From NCBI GenBank assembly GCA_965214295.1, contig OZ243944.1, positions 3,534,001 to 3,598,000 on the forward strand: DNA of 64,000 nucleotides, read 5' to 3'. Source of the stretch: JAJDUF01 sp965214295 (lineage in GTDB: Bacteria > Chloroflexota > UBA11872 > UBA12225 > JAJDUF01). Within the stretch, counting starts at the first letter, position 1. Each line of letters begins with the position of its first letter. The notes below the pieces were generated by a model. That model saw nothing but the letters and a program-made list of their open reading frames with translations. It did no database searches and was not told the origin of the DNA. Both the position numbers and the translations under genes were made by a program. Below, piece by piece: positions 26,567 to 34,558 of the stretch.

Positions 26567-28181
26567 CACGGAAACGACGGTGGATGCCAGGGTGGATGCC
26601 AGCGTCTCTCCTCATTGGGCGGACGCACAGCGACGGCGGCGGGTGGTTGCCGCGGCTTACGACCGTCACGCTGGACAGCGTGCTGCCTGGAAGCGTCGCG
26701 CCGCCCATTATCACACTACGTTGAGCAAGATTTGCCGTCGGTATGTGTCGCCGCAGAGTCGTGTGCTGGAGCTTGGCTGCAATACCGGCGACCTGCTGGC
26801 GAGCCTGGAGCCATCGCTGGGTGTCGGCTTGGATATCAGTCGGCGTAGCCTCGCCGTGGCGCGCTCGCGCTATCCGCAGCTGCACTTCGTCGAGGGGGAC
26901 GCTCAAGCTGTCCCATGCGATACTCCGTGGGATGCCATCATCCTTGCCGACACGCTCGGGTACGTTGACGACGTATGGCAGGCGCTGCGCTCGGCCCATG
27001 AGGCTGCTACACCCGACACGCAGGTAATTATCATCAGCCACAATTTCGTGTGGCGGCCGGCATTGGCATTCGCCGAGAACGTCGGTCTGAAGATGCCGGT
27101 AGGGCTCGAGAACTGGCTCGGTACCCCCGATATCGAGAACCTCTTGCGCCTGACACACTTCGATGTGTTGGAGCGTGGTCAAGCCATGCTATCCCCCACC
27201 CGATTACCACTGGTGGGAGCATGGTTGGATCAAGCAGCCGACCGGTCGTTGCTACGTCACCTGGCCCTGGTGCTCTATTGGGTTTTGCGACCGCGACCGC
27301 GACCGCAGCCAAGGCCGCTATCGTGCTCGGTCATCGTCCCGTGCCGCAACGAAGCCGGCAACATCGAGGCGTGTGTCGAGCGCGTGCCGGCGATGGGTAC
27401 CCACACCGAGTTGGTTTTTGTGGACGGGGCATCAACCGATGGCACGCGCGAACGCATCCGCGAGCAGGTGGCCCGGCATCGCGGACGCAAGGATATTGTG
27501 CTCATCGATCAGGTTCCGCGAGACGACACCGCCCCCTCGACAGGCCGAGATTCCCGCGTGCGCGAGAATGACGGGAGGGGAGAGGACACCGCCACGTCTG
27601 AGCAGACCCCGCCCGACCTCATGCTTTCTCTGGGGAAGGGCGACGCCGTGCGGAAGGGTTTCGCGGCAGCGAAGGGCGATGTCCTGATGATCCTCGATGC
27701 AGACCTGACCGTTCCGCCCGAGGAGCTGCCCAAGTTCTATCTGGGTATATCTGAAGGCGTCGCCGAATTCATTAATGGCAGTCGCCTCGTCTATCCCTTG
27801 GAAGACGAGGCGATGCGCTTCGCCAACCTGATTGGTAATAAGGCCTTCAGTCTGATCTTCACCTGGCTCCTCGGTCAGCGCATCAAGGATACGCTCTGCG
27901 GTACCAAGGTGCTGCAGAAGGAGGCCTATGACCGGCTGGCGGCCGGACGCGCCTATTTCGGGGACTTCGATCCATTCGGTGATTTCGACCTCCTGTTCGG
28001 GGCCGCCCGTCTGGGTCTCGGCCTCATCGAGGTGCCCATCCGCTACCGCCGCCGCTCCTATGGTGCCTCCAAGGTGCGGGTGCTGTCGCATGGCCTCCTG
28101 CTGGCACGCATGAGTCTGATAGGCTTTCGGCGGCTCAAATTGGCGCGGTGGATAGAACTCCTGCGGCAGGTGCGAGATTAG
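26550..28181 (+). CDS. Fusion of SAM methyltransferase and GT2 glycosyltransferase
   Basis: 543 aa from TTG 26550, overlapping the preceding stop; GTG 26580 is the alternative. Residues ~30-235 are a class I methyltransferase (VLELGCNTGDLL, VGLDIS, VEGDAQ). Residues ~260-520 are a GT2 (SVIVPCRNEAGNI, FVDGASTDGT, DADLTVP, then the DTLCGTK and DFDPFGDFDLLF motifs). A REP-type repeat is read in frame at codons 334-342 (GRDSRVRENDG) within a low-complexity stretch that interrupts the GT domain between the DGASTDGT and KGDAVRKGF motifs. The product probably modifies and transfers a lipid-linked sugar. Confidence 0.8.
   Translation: MSGTADTETTVDARVDASVSPHWADAQRRRRVVAAAYDRHAGQRAAWKRRAAHYHTTLSKICRRYVSPQSRVLELGCNTGDLLASLEPSLGVGLDISRRSLAVARSRYPQLHFVEGDAQAVPCDTPWDAIILADTLGYVDDVWQALRSAHEAATPDTQVIIISHNFVWRPALAFAENVGLKMPVGLENWLGTPDIENLLRLTHFDVLERGQAMLSPTRLPLVGAWLDQAADRSLLRHLALVLYWVLRPRPRPQPRPLSCSVIVPCRNEAGNIEACVERVPAMGTHTELVFVDGASTDGTRERIREQVARHRGRKDIVLIDQVPRDDTAPSTGRDSRVRENDGRGEDTATSEQTPPDLMLSLGKGDAVRKGFAAAKGDVLMILDADLTVPPEELPKFYLGISEGVAEFINGSRLVYPLEDEAMRFANLIGNKAFSLIFTWLLGQRIKDTLCGTKVLQKEAYDRLAAGRAYFGDFDPFGDFDLLFGAARLGLGLIEVPIRYRRRSYGASKVRVLSHGLLLARMSLIGFRRLKLARWIELLRQVRD
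27549..27575. repeat. REP-type repeat inside the methyltransferase-GT2 gene
   Basis: GATTCCCGCGTGCGCGAGAATGACGGG: TTCCCGCG/CGCGAGAA hairpin plus the AATGACGGG tail of the REP class. In frame, translated as SRVRENDG. Confidence 0.8.
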
Positions 28182-28241
28182 TGACCAGTAGCCCGTGGCC
28201 CGTGGCGGTGGCGGACCGCAGCGGCCTTGTGTCCGGGAGGG

Positions 28242-29207
28242 ATGATGGTAGCTTCTTCAGCGCAAACAGAGCCGGCAGAGCCGGCGTCAGCGGACGTAGA
28301 CCTGGGAGCTTTCCTCGTGGGAAGTGGGGGAGTCGCGCTACTCCTGCTCTTATCCGTGGTAGCGAGGCTCATGACGTATAACGTGGTCGCCGATGGCAGC
28401 CACGATTCCTATGTGCGGTCGGTTGTAATCGCCGGAGTCAGTGCCATCATTGTCGCGGTACTCTTGGCATGGCAGTTCACACCGGCTTATGTGTGGGCCA
28501 TGGCCGGCCTGATTCTTACACTGTTGCCCGGTGACGCCTGGCACTATGTCCGCCTCTGGAGCGCCGGGCAGAGCACCCAAGAGCAGGTCGTCTTCGAGGG
28601 TCCCTTCGCGGGTGCGGCGCTCGATCCGGCGCGTTGGGATCGCGAGCTTGGCTCCGGTGCTACGCTCGCAGTTGCCGATGGGGCGGTCCGGGTGGTGACA
28701 CCGGCCGGCTCCATCGGCTGGATCGAGCCGCGGTTCGATCTGGAACGCCCGATAATACCGCGTCCTTGGCATCCGGCCGCATTGCGGGAGCGGCAACCCG
28801 ACTACACGATTGCCTGGGAGACGCGCTTTCAGCTTGCCGGCCAGTTCTACATCCTTGTTGAAGCACTCAATCGCGATGGTCGCCTATTGCTGCTGCAGGC
28901 TCGCTCAGGGGACTGGCACCTCACGCACCCAACGGCCGATGGGCAGACTATGGGCACTGAGATCCGCGATCCGGTCCCCAGCCCCTCCGAGTGGCACCAG
29001 CTCATTCTGAAGTTCGGACCGAGCGGCACCTCGCTGGCGATAGACGGTCGTGAGGTGTGGAGCAGCATACCGCTTGAGCACTTGAAGCGAGTACGGTTTG
29101 GCGAGACTCGCTCGGACGACCTGCACGGCGGCGAGATGGAGCTACGCCGGGTACGCATTTCGCGGATCATCAATCCCGACCCGGCACTCCTCGCCGCCGA
29201 AAACTAG
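28242..29207 (+). CDS. Membrane-anchored LamG-like beta-sandwich protein, paralogue 2
   Basis: 321 aa from ATG 28242, preceded by GGGAGGG. Two or three membrane segments in the first ~105 residues, then a ~200-residue beta-sandwich: FAGAALDPARWDRELGSGA, DYTIAWETRFQL, VRFGETRSDDLHGGEMELRR. The layout matches DUF1080/LamG-like glycan-binding domains. It has no palindrome, so it serves as a reference for paralogue 1 at 25535. It lies between two glycosyltransferase genes. Confidence 0.65.
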   Translation: MMVASSAQTEPAEPASADVDLGAFLVGSGGVALLLLLSVVARLMTYNVVADGSHDSYVRSVVIAGVSAIIVAVLLAWQFTPAYVWAMAGLILTLLPGDAWHYVRLWSAGQSTQEQVVFEGPFAGAALDPARWDRELGSGATLAVADGAVRVVTPAGSIGWIEPRFDLERPIIPRPWHPAALRERQPDYTIAWETRFQLAGQFYILVEALNRDGRLLLLQARSGDWHLTHPTADGQTMGTEIRDPVPSPSEWHQLILKFGPSGTSLAIDGREVWSSIPLEHLKRVRFGETRSDDLHGGEMELRRVRISRIINPDPALLAAEN

Positions 29208-29339
29208 GCACCCAAGGGGTAGACTGGTGATACTGCTTGCTGGCAATGGCTTGGTCTGCGATAGCCTATGAGGGTGCAAGCAGGCGCATCAGGAGCAGGC
29301 AACACGCTGGGTCGGCACAATCTGGTAGAGGCTACAGTA

Positions 29340-30641
29340 ATGCCGACCCAGCGGCCAGTAGAGCATGTAGCCGTGCTCTTCTTGGCACCCTACCTTTCCG
29401 GTGCCGAGCATCAAACGCTGGCGCTCACGCAGCATCTCAGCCGGCGCTGTCGCGTCTCCCTGCTTGTCGCGGACGAAACCGCCGCCGTCATTCGACGCGA
29501 GCGCTGGCTGCGCTGCTCTCTCGCCGCGGTGAGCATCGTTTCCCTGGGACCGGCATTTGCGCCGCTGCCATTGCACCGCCGACTACTGGCGTTTGCCCAG
29601 CTCCAGCGAGCGGCGCTCCGCTACTTGCAGGACACGAAGCCGCAAGTAGTGCATCTCCTGCTGCTCCCGACGTTCTGGCTCTACGCCCCTCTCTTCTACA
29701 ACCTGCGCTTTCCAACGGTCGTCACGATGGCCGGTGAGCTACGCTACGCGCGGCTACGTTTCTACTGCCGCGTGCGGCGCGCCATCTTGCGCCACGCTGC
29801 TTGGCATGCCGACGCAATTATTGCTTGTAGTAGCGACGAACGGCTCGCCTTGCGCCGGATGGGCTGGGATCGCGGCGCGCACGTAGTGACACTCGACAAC
29901 TTCACCGACCCGGAGCGTTTCCGCCCACCACTAGCAGCCGGTGACGACCGTTTGCACGATGCAATAGGTGAAGTAGGGGCGCAGCATGCTGCGCCCCTAC
30001 AGGTGCCGACGGGCACGGCGGCCGGCAATGACACGCCAGGGTTGCACAATCCGATGGAAACAGGTGGTACAGCCCCGGCATCATCAGCGGTGCAAGCGGG
30101 TGCAGCAAAAGAGCCGCTTGTCACCTGGGCCGGACGCCTGCACTACGAGAAAAACCCCGAGCTGTTCGTCGAAGCGGCGGCCTTGATCCACCAATGCTGT
30201 CCTGGTGCCCGGTTTGCTCTCTTTGGGCAAGGTGAGCTGCAGGACCGAGTGCAGGCACTGATTGCCCGCCACCGGCTCGATGCGGTCCTGCGCCTCGCCC
30301 ACACCGCGGACATCTCCGACCACCTCGCCCGCTCCGCGGTCTTCGTCTCGTGTCAGCGTTTCGAGAACTTGGGTAGCTCCAGCCTGTTGGAGGCGATGGC
30401 TTCCGAATGCGCCATTGTTGCGACCGATGTAGGCCATACGCGGGAAATCGTGGATGAGACTATCGGCGAGCTTGTGTCACCTACGCCCCTTGACGTTGCC
30501 CGGGGTGTTGTCAGCCTGCTCACCAATCCGCCGCGCTGCCGAGAGGCCGGACGCCGCGCCCGGGAGCGCGTCTTGGCACGCTACAGTCCGGAGGAGTACG
30601 TCCAACGCCTGCTTGAGGTCTATGCCACGGTCGCTGGGTAA
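29340..30641 (+). CDS. GT4-family glycosyltransferase with in-frame repeats
   Basis: 433 aa from ATG 29340. N-terminal GT-B domain begins FLAPYLSGAEHQTLAL; the C-terminal domain has TWAGRLHYEKNPELFVEA, ALFGQGELQDRV and RFENLGSSSLLEAMASECAIVATDVG, with the EX7E-type nucleotide-sugar site. Between the two halves, codons ~212-221 are a perfect 28-bp GTAGGGGCG palindrome, followed by a degenerate subtype C element (30038), so the interdomain linker is largely repeat DNA. Probably a cytosolic step of surface polysaccharide assembly. Confidence 0.85.
   Translation: MPTQRPVEHVAVLFLAPYLSGAEHQTLALTQHLSRRCRVSLLVADETAAVIRRERWLRCSLAAVSIVSLGPAFAPLPLHRRLLAFAQLQRAALRYLQDTKPQVVHLLLLPTFWLYAPLFYNLRFPTVVTMAGELRYARLRFYCRVRRAILRHAAWHADAIIACSSDERLALRRMGWDRGAHVVTLDNFTDPERFRPPLAAGDDRLHDAIGEVGAQHAAPLQVPTGTAAGNDTPGLHNPMETGGTAPASSAVQAGAAKEPLVTWAGRLHYEKNPELFVEAAALIHQCCPGARFALFGQGELQDRVQALIARHRLDAVLRLAHTADISDHLARSAVFVSCQRFENLGSSSLLEAMASECAIVATDVGHTREIVDETIGELVSPTPLDVARGVVSLLTNPPRCREAGRRARERVLARYSPEEYVQRLLEVYATVAG
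29973..30000. repeat. GTAGGGGCG palindrome inside a GT4 gene
   Basis: A 28-nt perfect palindrome, GTAGGGGCGCAGCA joined to its complement, in frame (translated VGAQHAAPLQ). The same class is at 31368, 37070, 38764 and degenerate at 43308 and 46803. Confidence 0.85.
30038..30076 (+). repeat. Degenerate palindromic element, subtype C, inside the GT4 gene
   Basis: GGGTTGCACAATCCGATGG followed by AAACAGGTGGTACAGCCCC aligns with the subtype C core (TGCACAATCCTATGGGAGTCGGTGGTGCGG) seen at 20515 on the other strand. Arms have decayed (GGGTTG/CAGCCC). Confidence 0.5.
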
Positions 30642-30662
30642 TGCCCGACTCATGGTGGGAGA

Positions 30663-31340
30663 TCAGGCCGGACGACGCACGTAGACGACATCGCGCAGGT
30701 CAATCGCGCCGCCGTGCAGCGGGTCGCGGTGGGTGACACCGAAGCGCGCACGCAGAAGGGCAAAGGTGCCAGGATACGACCAGCGCACATGGCCATCGAG
30801 AAACAAATGCCAGGCCTCCGGCCGAATGCTGATCCGCCAGATGTGATACCGCCCGTCATTGGCCGGGAAGTAGGGGATGTCGTGGTTGCGGACGCCCTCC
30901 GCCAGGTGCTCTACAATCTGCACGCCCCATTCGGTGAGCTGGATGCGCCACGGTCGGTCGACCGGTGCCAGCTCGACCGTCACCGTCGTCAGGTACGGGA
31001 GCCGCCGGTGGATCAGGGCTTCCCACTGCAAGTCCTCGCGGACGGGAGCAATCTCATCAGCCGCGAGGAGCCGCGGGTCCAGGGTCGGGAGCCGCGGCCG
31101 GGCCGTCGCCGTCAGACCGTCGGTGATAGTGAGCCGCAGGGACTCGTTGGTGGCGTAGACTGCTGCGCCCGGCAGACTGTCTACAATCCACCGCTCTCGA
31201 TCAATAGTGCCACCGGTGAGCGGATCGTGGAACCGCGCCTCGGCCGGATGCAGCGGCTCCAGCGACGGTCCGCGCGGCGCGCAGCGCGTGGCTATGGCGC
31301 CTAGCCCGGCAGCCCATAACAGCAGCGTGCGTCGCGTCAT
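30663..31340 (-). CDS. Exported LamG-like beta-sandwich protein, paralogue 3
   Basis: 225 aa from ATG 31340. The N-terminus MTRRTLLLWAAGLGAIATRC looks like a Tat or lipoprotein-type signal (twin Arg, hydrophobic core, Cys20), unlike the multi-TM anchors of paralogues 1 and 2. The body has RFHDPLTGGTIDRERWIVD, WRISIRPEAWHLFLDG and the shared ending ARFGVTHRDPLHGGAIDLRD. It is convergent with the GT4 gene. A role in glycan binding is inferred from the fold and neighbourhood only. Confidence 0.65.
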   Translation of the reverse strand: MTRRTLLLWAAGLGAIATRCAPRGPSLEPLHPAEARFHDPLTGGTIDRERWIVDSLPGAAVYATNESLRLTITDGLTATARPRLPTLDPRLLAADEIAPVREDLQWEALIHRRLPYLTTVTVELAPVDRPWRIQLTEWGVQIVEHLAEGVRNHDIPYFPANDGRYHIWRISIRPEAWHLFLDGHVRWSYPGTFALLRARFGVTHRDPLHGGAIDLRDVVYVRRPA

Positions 31341-31367
31341 CGTCTGATTGGCCACGGAGAGCACCGC

Positions 31368-31392
31368 GTAGGGGCGCAGCACGCTGCGCCCA
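31368..31392. repeat. GTAGGGGCG palindrome
   Basis: GTAGGGGCGCAGC-ACGCTGCGCCCAC, a slightly decayed copy of the 28-bp palindrome, upstream of the 30663 gene. Confidence 0.75.
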
Positions 31393-31432
31393 CCTCACCC
31401 CCGCCCCCTCTCCACACGTGGAGAGTGGAGGC
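31393..31432. repeat. C/T-rich hairpin repeat
   Basis: CTCACCCCCGCCCCCTCTCC followed by ACACGTGGAGAGTGG: CTCTCCAC/GTGGAGAG hairpin. Same class at 18598, 33351, 34491, 44600, 57641 and 61940. Confidence 0.7.
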
Positions 31433-31447
31433 TGCCTCCCGCACCCC

Positions 31448-31535
31448 CGTCATCCCATCCGGTCGTTCCCGGGCACGCGGGAATCCACGTCCGCCGCCGC
31501 TGGATTCCGGCCTGCGCCGGAATGACGAGAGATGA
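31448..31535. repeat. Pair of REP-type repeats
   Basis: Two inverted-repeat units: TTCCCGGGCACGCGGGAATCC (31466 onward) and GGATTCCGGCCTGCGCCGGA followed by ATGACG (31502 onward). With the two preceding entries they fill the 31341-31627 gap, in which no gene is seen. Confidence 0.75.
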
Positions 31536-31627
31536 TAGTCGTAGCCGGCCGGTAGCGTACAGCTCTGGCGTGTGATCGGCGGCCGCTATGACCTGGCGGC
31601 TACAATCAAGGCAACCGTCGTCCTAGC

Positions 31628-32293
31628 ATGGGAGAACGGAGTTATGACGGTATGAGTGTAGAAGAAAGCCGGCTTACTGCCACGGCAGCCCAGCGACAGA
31701 GTCAGCTTATGCGCTTGGTGCGCGAGTTGGTAGCGCTCCTACTCGGCACCGTCTTCCTGGCGCTGCTGGCCCAAATATCAATTCCGCTGCTGCCGTTCAC
31801 ACCGGTACCGATTACCGGGCAGACCCTCGGCGTGCTGCTGATCGGCGCCCTGTATGGGCCGTGGCGTGGCGCGCTCTGTTTGCTTGCCTATCTGGGTGAA
31901 GGGGCCGCCGGCCTGCCCGTGTTCGCCGGTGGCGCGAGCGGGGTGGCCGCACTCGCCGGCCCGACCGGCGGCTACCTCATCGGGTTCCCGGTAGCCGCCG
32001 CCATCGTGGGCTTGCTGGTCCGGCCGTTGCGCGGCGTGCTGTCCGGCTGGCGGGCGGTTCCGGGCCTGCTCATCGGCACGGTCGTCATCTACCTCGTTGG
32101 CGTACCGTGGCTGGCAGTAAGCACCGGCATGGGCCTGCCCACCGCCATCACCAAGGGCATGTTGCCCTTCATCCCCGGGGACCTGCTCAAAGTCGTGGTG
32201 GTGGCGGCGGTACTGCCTTCGGGTATGACCGCCCTGCGTTCCCTGGGCTGGCCGCTGCGCGGACCGGTGGACAACGCCGATGGCGCGGCGTGA
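31628..32293 (+). CDS. bioY: Biotin transporter substrate-binding component BioY
   Basis: 221 aa from ATG 31628; ATG 31652, with GGGAGAACGGAG upstream, is equally possible. Six membrane segments with the BioY signatures (PFTPVPITGQTLGVLLIGAL, GAAGLPVFAGGASG and GPTGGYLIGFPVAA). It captures biotin, alone or with an ECF module; none is in the window. birA at 45911 uses the biotin. TACAAT at 31601-31606 may be the -10. The stop overlaps the next gene by 14 nt. Confidence 0.92.
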   Translation: MGERSYDGMSVEESRLTATAAQRQSQLMRLVRELVALLLGTVFLALLAQISIPLLPFTPVPITGQTLGVLLIGALYGPWRGALCLLAYLGEGAAGLPVFAGGASGVAALAGPTGGYLIGFPVAAAIVGLLVRPLRGVLSGWRAVPGLLIGTVVIYLVGVPWLAVSTGMGLPTAITKGMLPFIPGDLLKVVVVAAVLPSGMTALRSLGWPLRGPVDNADGAA

Positions 32294-33347
32294 GCGCGCG
32301 CGCCGGCGCCTCATCATGGTCGGCGCCGGTGGTATGGCGCAGTCGTGGATTCGGCGGTTTCTACCCGTCCATGCCGACCGGGTAGAGATTGTCGCCCTGG
32401 TAGACATCGCTCCTGAGCCACTCGCCGAGCAAGGCGACTTTCTGGATTTGCCGGCCGACCGCCGTTTCGCGCGGATGGAAGACGCTTTCGAGGCGGTGGA
32501 CGCGGACTGCTGCGCCATCGTCATCCCGCCGGCCGCGCACCGCCGGGCCGTCGAGCTGGCGGCGGCGCGCGGCCTCGACATCTTGATCGAGAAGCCGCTG
32601 GCGGATAGCTGGGAGGACTCCGTCGCGATCTACCGCGCTGCAAAGGCGGCCGGGGTCAAGATGCAGGTGATGCAGAACTACCGTGCCAACGTCCCTATCC
32701 GCACCGTCAAGCAGGTGCTCGATTCCGGCCGGCTGGGGCGGCGCTACTATATTGTCTCGCGCTTTGGCGCCGACTATCGGCGCCGCAATGCCTGGGGTGC
32801 CTCCTTCCGCCACGAGATGCGCCATGCCCTGCTGGTCGAGGGCAGCATCCACCATTTCGACCAGATTCGCAATCTGAGCGGTGCCGATTGCGCGACGATA
32901 GCCGGTTGGGAGTGGAACCCCGGCGCGCCGAGCTTCGACGGCGAGTGTCTGGCGCTGTACGCCATGCAGCTGACCAATGGCGCCTTTGCCCAGTATGAGG
33001 GCACAGGCCTGGCCGGCGGCTGGCAGAATAGCTGGCACAATGAGTACTACCGCGTCGAGTGCGAGGGCGGCGCCGTGGTCGTGGACCGGGACCAAGTAGT
33101 CCGCATCTATGAGCATGAGCGCGGCCGGTGCCTGCGCGTCGAGGAGGTGCCGCCGGTGCCAGCCGAGCACACCGGGCATACGGCCGTGATCGGGCAGTTC
33201 CTCGACTGGCTCGCCGGCGGTCCAACGCCACCCACCCACCTCGACGACAACCTCCAAAGCACCGCTATGCTATTCGGTGCCATCGAGTCGTCGGCGCGCT
33301 CCGCAATGATCGACGTGGCCGCGCTGGTGGCTGCGGCACGGGGGTGA
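32280..33347 (+). CDS. Gfo/Idh/MocA family NAD(P)-dependent oxidoreductase
   Basis: 355 aa. Rossmann motif VGAGGMAQSWIRRF near the N-terminus, the family EKPLADS motif (about 103-109) with the catalytic Lys, and a C-terminal beta-sheet domain containing EGSIHHFDQIRNLSG. Family members oxidise or reduce sugars and related compounds. ATG 32280 overlaps the bioY stop, but the functions are not obviously linked. Confidence 0.85.
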   Translation: MARRERARRRLIMVGAGGMAQSWIRRFLPVHADRVEIVALVDIAPEPLAEQGDFLDLPADRRFARMEDAFEAVDADCCAIVIPPAAHRRAVELAAARGLDILIEKPLADSWEDSVAIYRAAKAAGVKMQVMQNYRANVPIRTVKQVLDSGRLGRRYYIVSRFGADYRRRNAWGASFRHEMRHALLVEGSIHHFDQIRNLSGADCATIAGWEWNPGAPSFDGECLALYAMQLTNGAFAQYEGTGLAGGWQNSWHNEYYRVECEGGAVVVDRDQVVRIYEHERGRCLRVEEVPPVPAEHTGHTAVIGQFLDWLAGGPTPPTHLDDNLQSTAMLFGAIESSARSAMIDVAALVAAARG

Positions 33348-33350
33348 GGG

Positions 33351-33400
33351 GCCTCACCCCCCGGCCCCCTCTCCATCGCGGAGCGATAGAGAGGGGGAGT
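33351..33400. repeat. C/T-rich hairpin repeat
   Basis: CCTCACCCCCCGGCCCCCTC, then CTCCATCG-CGGAG-CGATAGAGAGGG. Starts 3 nt after the oxidoreductase stop. The mirror-image copy is at 34491-34541. Confidence 0.75.
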
Positions 33401-33408
33401 CCAGTCTC

Positions 33409-33436
33409 CGTCATTGCGGCGCAAGCCGCAATCCAG
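33409..33436. repeat. REP-type repeat (GTCATTGCGGC...GCCGCAATCC)
   Basis: TTGCGGC-GCAA-GCCGCAA hairpin with the CGTCA and TCC flanks. The same variant, inverted, is at 37761. Between this repeat and 33749 no separate gene is seen, although the frame of the next gene is open all the way back. Confidence 0.75.
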
Positions 33437-33749
33437 AGAGGCCGTCTATGGCAACGGCGCGGCCGCTCAGTTTCTCTGCTCCTATCACCCCAGCCCTCTG
33501 TGGATAAACAGCGATCCAAAGCCTCCGGCTCGGTATTTGGATATTCTTGCGAAATTCCGGGAAGCGAAGAATGTCCTAGCAGACGTTGCTCCTCAAGTGT
33601 CTGGGACTGACACGCTGGAGAACCATTCGGTTGCTGAACTGGTGGACGACGGACCGACCAAGGCGGACGACATAGACGCAGAGGTCAGACCTGGTCCAAA
33701 TTTGCCCCAGCGACATACCAGACCGCATCTGACGGATAAGGATGAACGA

Positions 33750-34382
33750 ATGGACAGCGCATACCCGTTTACCCCCTCGCTCCTGTGTAGTGCTATAGTG
33801 AAGCAGGCTGACCTAAAGAAAAAGTGCGACGGAACGAGGGGGCGGAATTGGCCATATATCTACCGTCCGGGCAAGATTGCTGAGAGAGTCGCCATTTCGG
33901 TCGTACCCACCCGTAAGCTCAAGGTGGCTCTGTGGCCGGGGGATACCGTCGAGCAGGCCCGCCGTTTCTATGCCAGGGTCAACAAGGAGGCATTCCTCTC
34001 CTTGAACGAGTGGGTGGTGGAACCACATCTTCACTTCTCCTTTGCGAGCAAGCAATTGATCTGGGCCAAAACTTCCGGGGAAGCCCGCGATTACTTTGAC
34101 TATTTCCTGGACGGATCATCCTATGGGCAAAAGGACCAGGACACACTCCTAACCTTGGCCGAGCGGTGGGAGAGCAACGGCCTCATCAACTCGGGAGATC
34201 GGGCGAGAATCGAAGCCGAATTCACAAACACACAGCGGGAGACCCTCAACGTCATCCCCGGATTTGAGGTTTCTCGGGAATGGGACCTCGACGAGTGGGA
34301 GCCGCGCGGATCAAGGGCACTCCAAGCAGATATCGTCGCTGCGCTCAAGGCACCTCTCGAAGCATGGAGGGAAACGCTGTAG
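33750..34382 (+). CDS. Protein of unknown function, AT-richer than neighbours
   Basis: 210 aa from ATG 33750 (GGATAAGGA upstream). The frame stays open back to the REP at 33409, so a longer N-terminus is possible. The soluble product starts with a Lys-rich patch (KQADLKKKCDG) and has Trp/Phe-rich mid-section (EPHLHFSFASKQLIWAK) and an acidic C-terminus. No family recognised. Codon use (more A/T-ending codons) and flanking C/T-rich repeats on both sides suggest acquisition by transfer. Confidence 0.6.
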   Translation: MDSAYPFTPSLLCSAIVKQADLKKKCDGTRGRNWPYIYRPGKIAERVAISVVPTRKLKVALWPGDTVEQARRFYARVNKEAFLSLNEWVVEPHLHFSFASKQLIWAKTSGEARDYFDYFLDGSSYGQKDQDTLLTLAERWESNGLINSGDRARIEAEFTNTQRETLNVIPGFEVSREWDLDEWEPRGSRALQADIVAALKAPLEAWRETL

Positions 34383-34437
34383 GTGCCAGACTCACTCCAA
34401 TATCAGGTAGTTCACTACAGTAACTAGGCCAGCGCAG

Positions 34438-34470
34438 GATTGACACGCGCGGGCTGGCATATCATCCTAA
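34438..34470 (+). pseudogene. Remnant of a methyltransferase 3' end
   Basis: The codons read LTRAGWHIIL, almost the same as LTRDGWHIIL at the end of the methyltransferase at 34559-36175 (36127-36156), with similar DNA (TTGACACGC...GGCTGGCATATCATC). It looks like the tail of a lost or rearranged extra copy just upstream of that gene. Confidence 0.65.
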
Positions 34471-34490
34471 GCACCGTCTGTCTCCAGCAG

Positions 34491-34541
34491 ACTCCCCCTC
34501 TCTATCGCTTGGCGGTGGAGAGGGGGCCGGGGGGTGAGGCG
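34491..34541. repeat. C/T-rich hairpin repeat
   Basis: CTCCCCCTCTCTATCGC-TTGGCG-GTGGAGAGGGGG then CCGGGGGGTGAGGC. It is the inverted counterpart of 33351, so the 33750 gene is bracketed by inverted copies. Confidence 0.75.
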
Positions 34542-34558
34542 CCGAAGAACCATACCCA

